The notes under the pieces are model-generated. The model made no database searches. It was given only the letters and a program-made list of their open reading frames with translations, and had not been told where the DNA came from. Source: JAKAGZ01 sp963772675 (GTDB taxonomy: Bacteria > Bacteroidota > Ignavibacteria > Ignavibacteriales > Ignavibacteriaceae). Taken from it: 64,000 nt of DNA. This document shows, one piece after another, positions 63,812 to 64,000 of this stretch (its first letter is position 1; every line of letters starts with the position of its first letter). The stretch covers positions 248,001 to 312,000 of the forward strand of contig CAVYYF010000007.1 of NCBI GenBank assembly GCA_963772675.1, given 5' to 3'. The position numbers and the translations under genes are program-made.

Positions 63812-64000
63812 TTAAGAAACTGCCTGCACTGCAGCTTTCTGTTTCGCAGCCAGCTTAGCATTTTTCTTATCCATCTCTGTTAAATATTTTTTCCTGACCC
63901 TTATATTTTCCGGCGTAACTTCCACATATTCATCATCAGTTATCCATTCAATAGCCTGCTCAAGAGTCATAATAGTTGGAGGTTCCAAACGGATAGCTTC
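63812..64000 (-). CDS. typA: C-terminal end of GTPase TypA/BipA (partial)
   Basis: The 62-residue tail enters from the right edge: AIRLEPPTIMTLEQAIEWITDDEYVEVTPENIRVRKKYL, then an Ala-Lys-rich end (KLAAKQKAAVQAVS). The MTLEQA and ELVEVTP-type segment is the conserved C terminus of TypA/BipA, a ribosome-binding GTPase needed in stress. Its stop at 63812-63814 lies 40 bases before the pepD start; the two are likely cotranscribed. Confidence 0.88.
   Translation of the reverse strand, partial: EAIRLEPPTIMTLEQAIEWITDDEYVEVTPENIRVRKKYLTEMDKKNAKLAAKQKAAVQAVS

Noticed and set aside
63772..63861. Extended N terminus for the PepD reading frame from 63861
   Set aside because: It overlaps the clear C-terminal coding end of typA (stop at 63812) and has no family similarity; ATG 63771 has a good ribosome site.
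1..64000. CRISPR arrays, rRNA, tRNA or prophage genes
   Set aside because: No regularly spaced direct repeats, cloverleaf-like segments or phage structural genes were seen on reading the window.

Overview
The window looks like a chromosome segment of a free-living Ignavibacteria-type bacterium (Ignavibacteriota, Bacteroidota/Chlorobiota side). The evidence is low G+C (judged by eye), repeated C-terminal type IX secretion (T9SS) sorting domains with the NYPNPFNP signature, an outer membrane with an Lpt/Kdo pathway, lipoproteins, and an extracellular multihaem cytochrome. This is inference from gene content; no rRNA or tRNA was found.

Layout. 1-8000: PDZ tail, OB-fold protein, YjbQ, ferredoxin, a low-molecular-weight phosphatase overlapping a fructosamine-3-kinase-like gene (possible protein-deglycation pair), an FKBP lipoprotein, a cupredoxin-like lipoprotein, an M15 peptidase, a frameshifted cupin and a membrane MutS-like ATPase. 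8000-13500: minus-strand Kdo/LPS operon (kdsA, unknown, kdsD, lptC, lptA/OstA, lptB). 13800-18100: PIG-L deacetylase, a 46-aa membrane protein and a sodium:solute symporter. 18300-21800: three damaged secreted or surface-protein genes. 21960-29400: TetR regulator, phoU-pstB, phnE-phnC-phnD, ruvB and a DUF1624-type membrane protein. 29650-33800: accessory genes, including a DDAH-like gene with a large internal deletion and a DUF2971 gene. 34000-38300: M1 peptidase with a T9SS tail and catalase-peroxidase KatG.

38600-44800 is a probable cobalamin/light-responsive regulon. A MerR-type regulator with a B12-binding domain (CarH/LitR type) lies among katG, a TonB receptor, a fasciclin protein, an SDR-DUF2867 protein and an SRPBCC protein. 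Four upstream regions share paired TTGACA/TTAGACA-type half-sites exactly 11 bp apart; in two of them the first half-site is the -35 box of a consensus-like promoter. 45000-47250 is an AT-rich insert with attC-like ends around a methyltransferase and a HEPN-like gene, like integron cassettes. 47500-53100 pairs a nine-haem T9SS-exported cytochrome and a receiver protein with a divergent sensor kinase carrying its own periplasmic CxxCH motif and an NtrC-type regulator.

53200-59000 is a plus-strand operon: Xaa-Pro aminopeptidase, proline-dehydrogenase-family enzyme, a 4-hydroxy-2-oxoglutarate-aldolase-like protein, an alanine:glyoxylate-aminotransferase-like protein and an S37 prolyl tripeptidyl peptidase. 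Together they suggest breakdown of proline- and hydroxyproline-rich peptides by the route known from animal mitochondria. The window ends with a five-PAS histidine kinase, a CheY-like receiver, PepD and the end of TypA/BipA on the minus strand.

An unusual number of genes (nine) carry single-base frameshifts or in-frame stops, several in A or T runs. They are annotated as broken, but sequencing error cannot be excluded from sequence alone.
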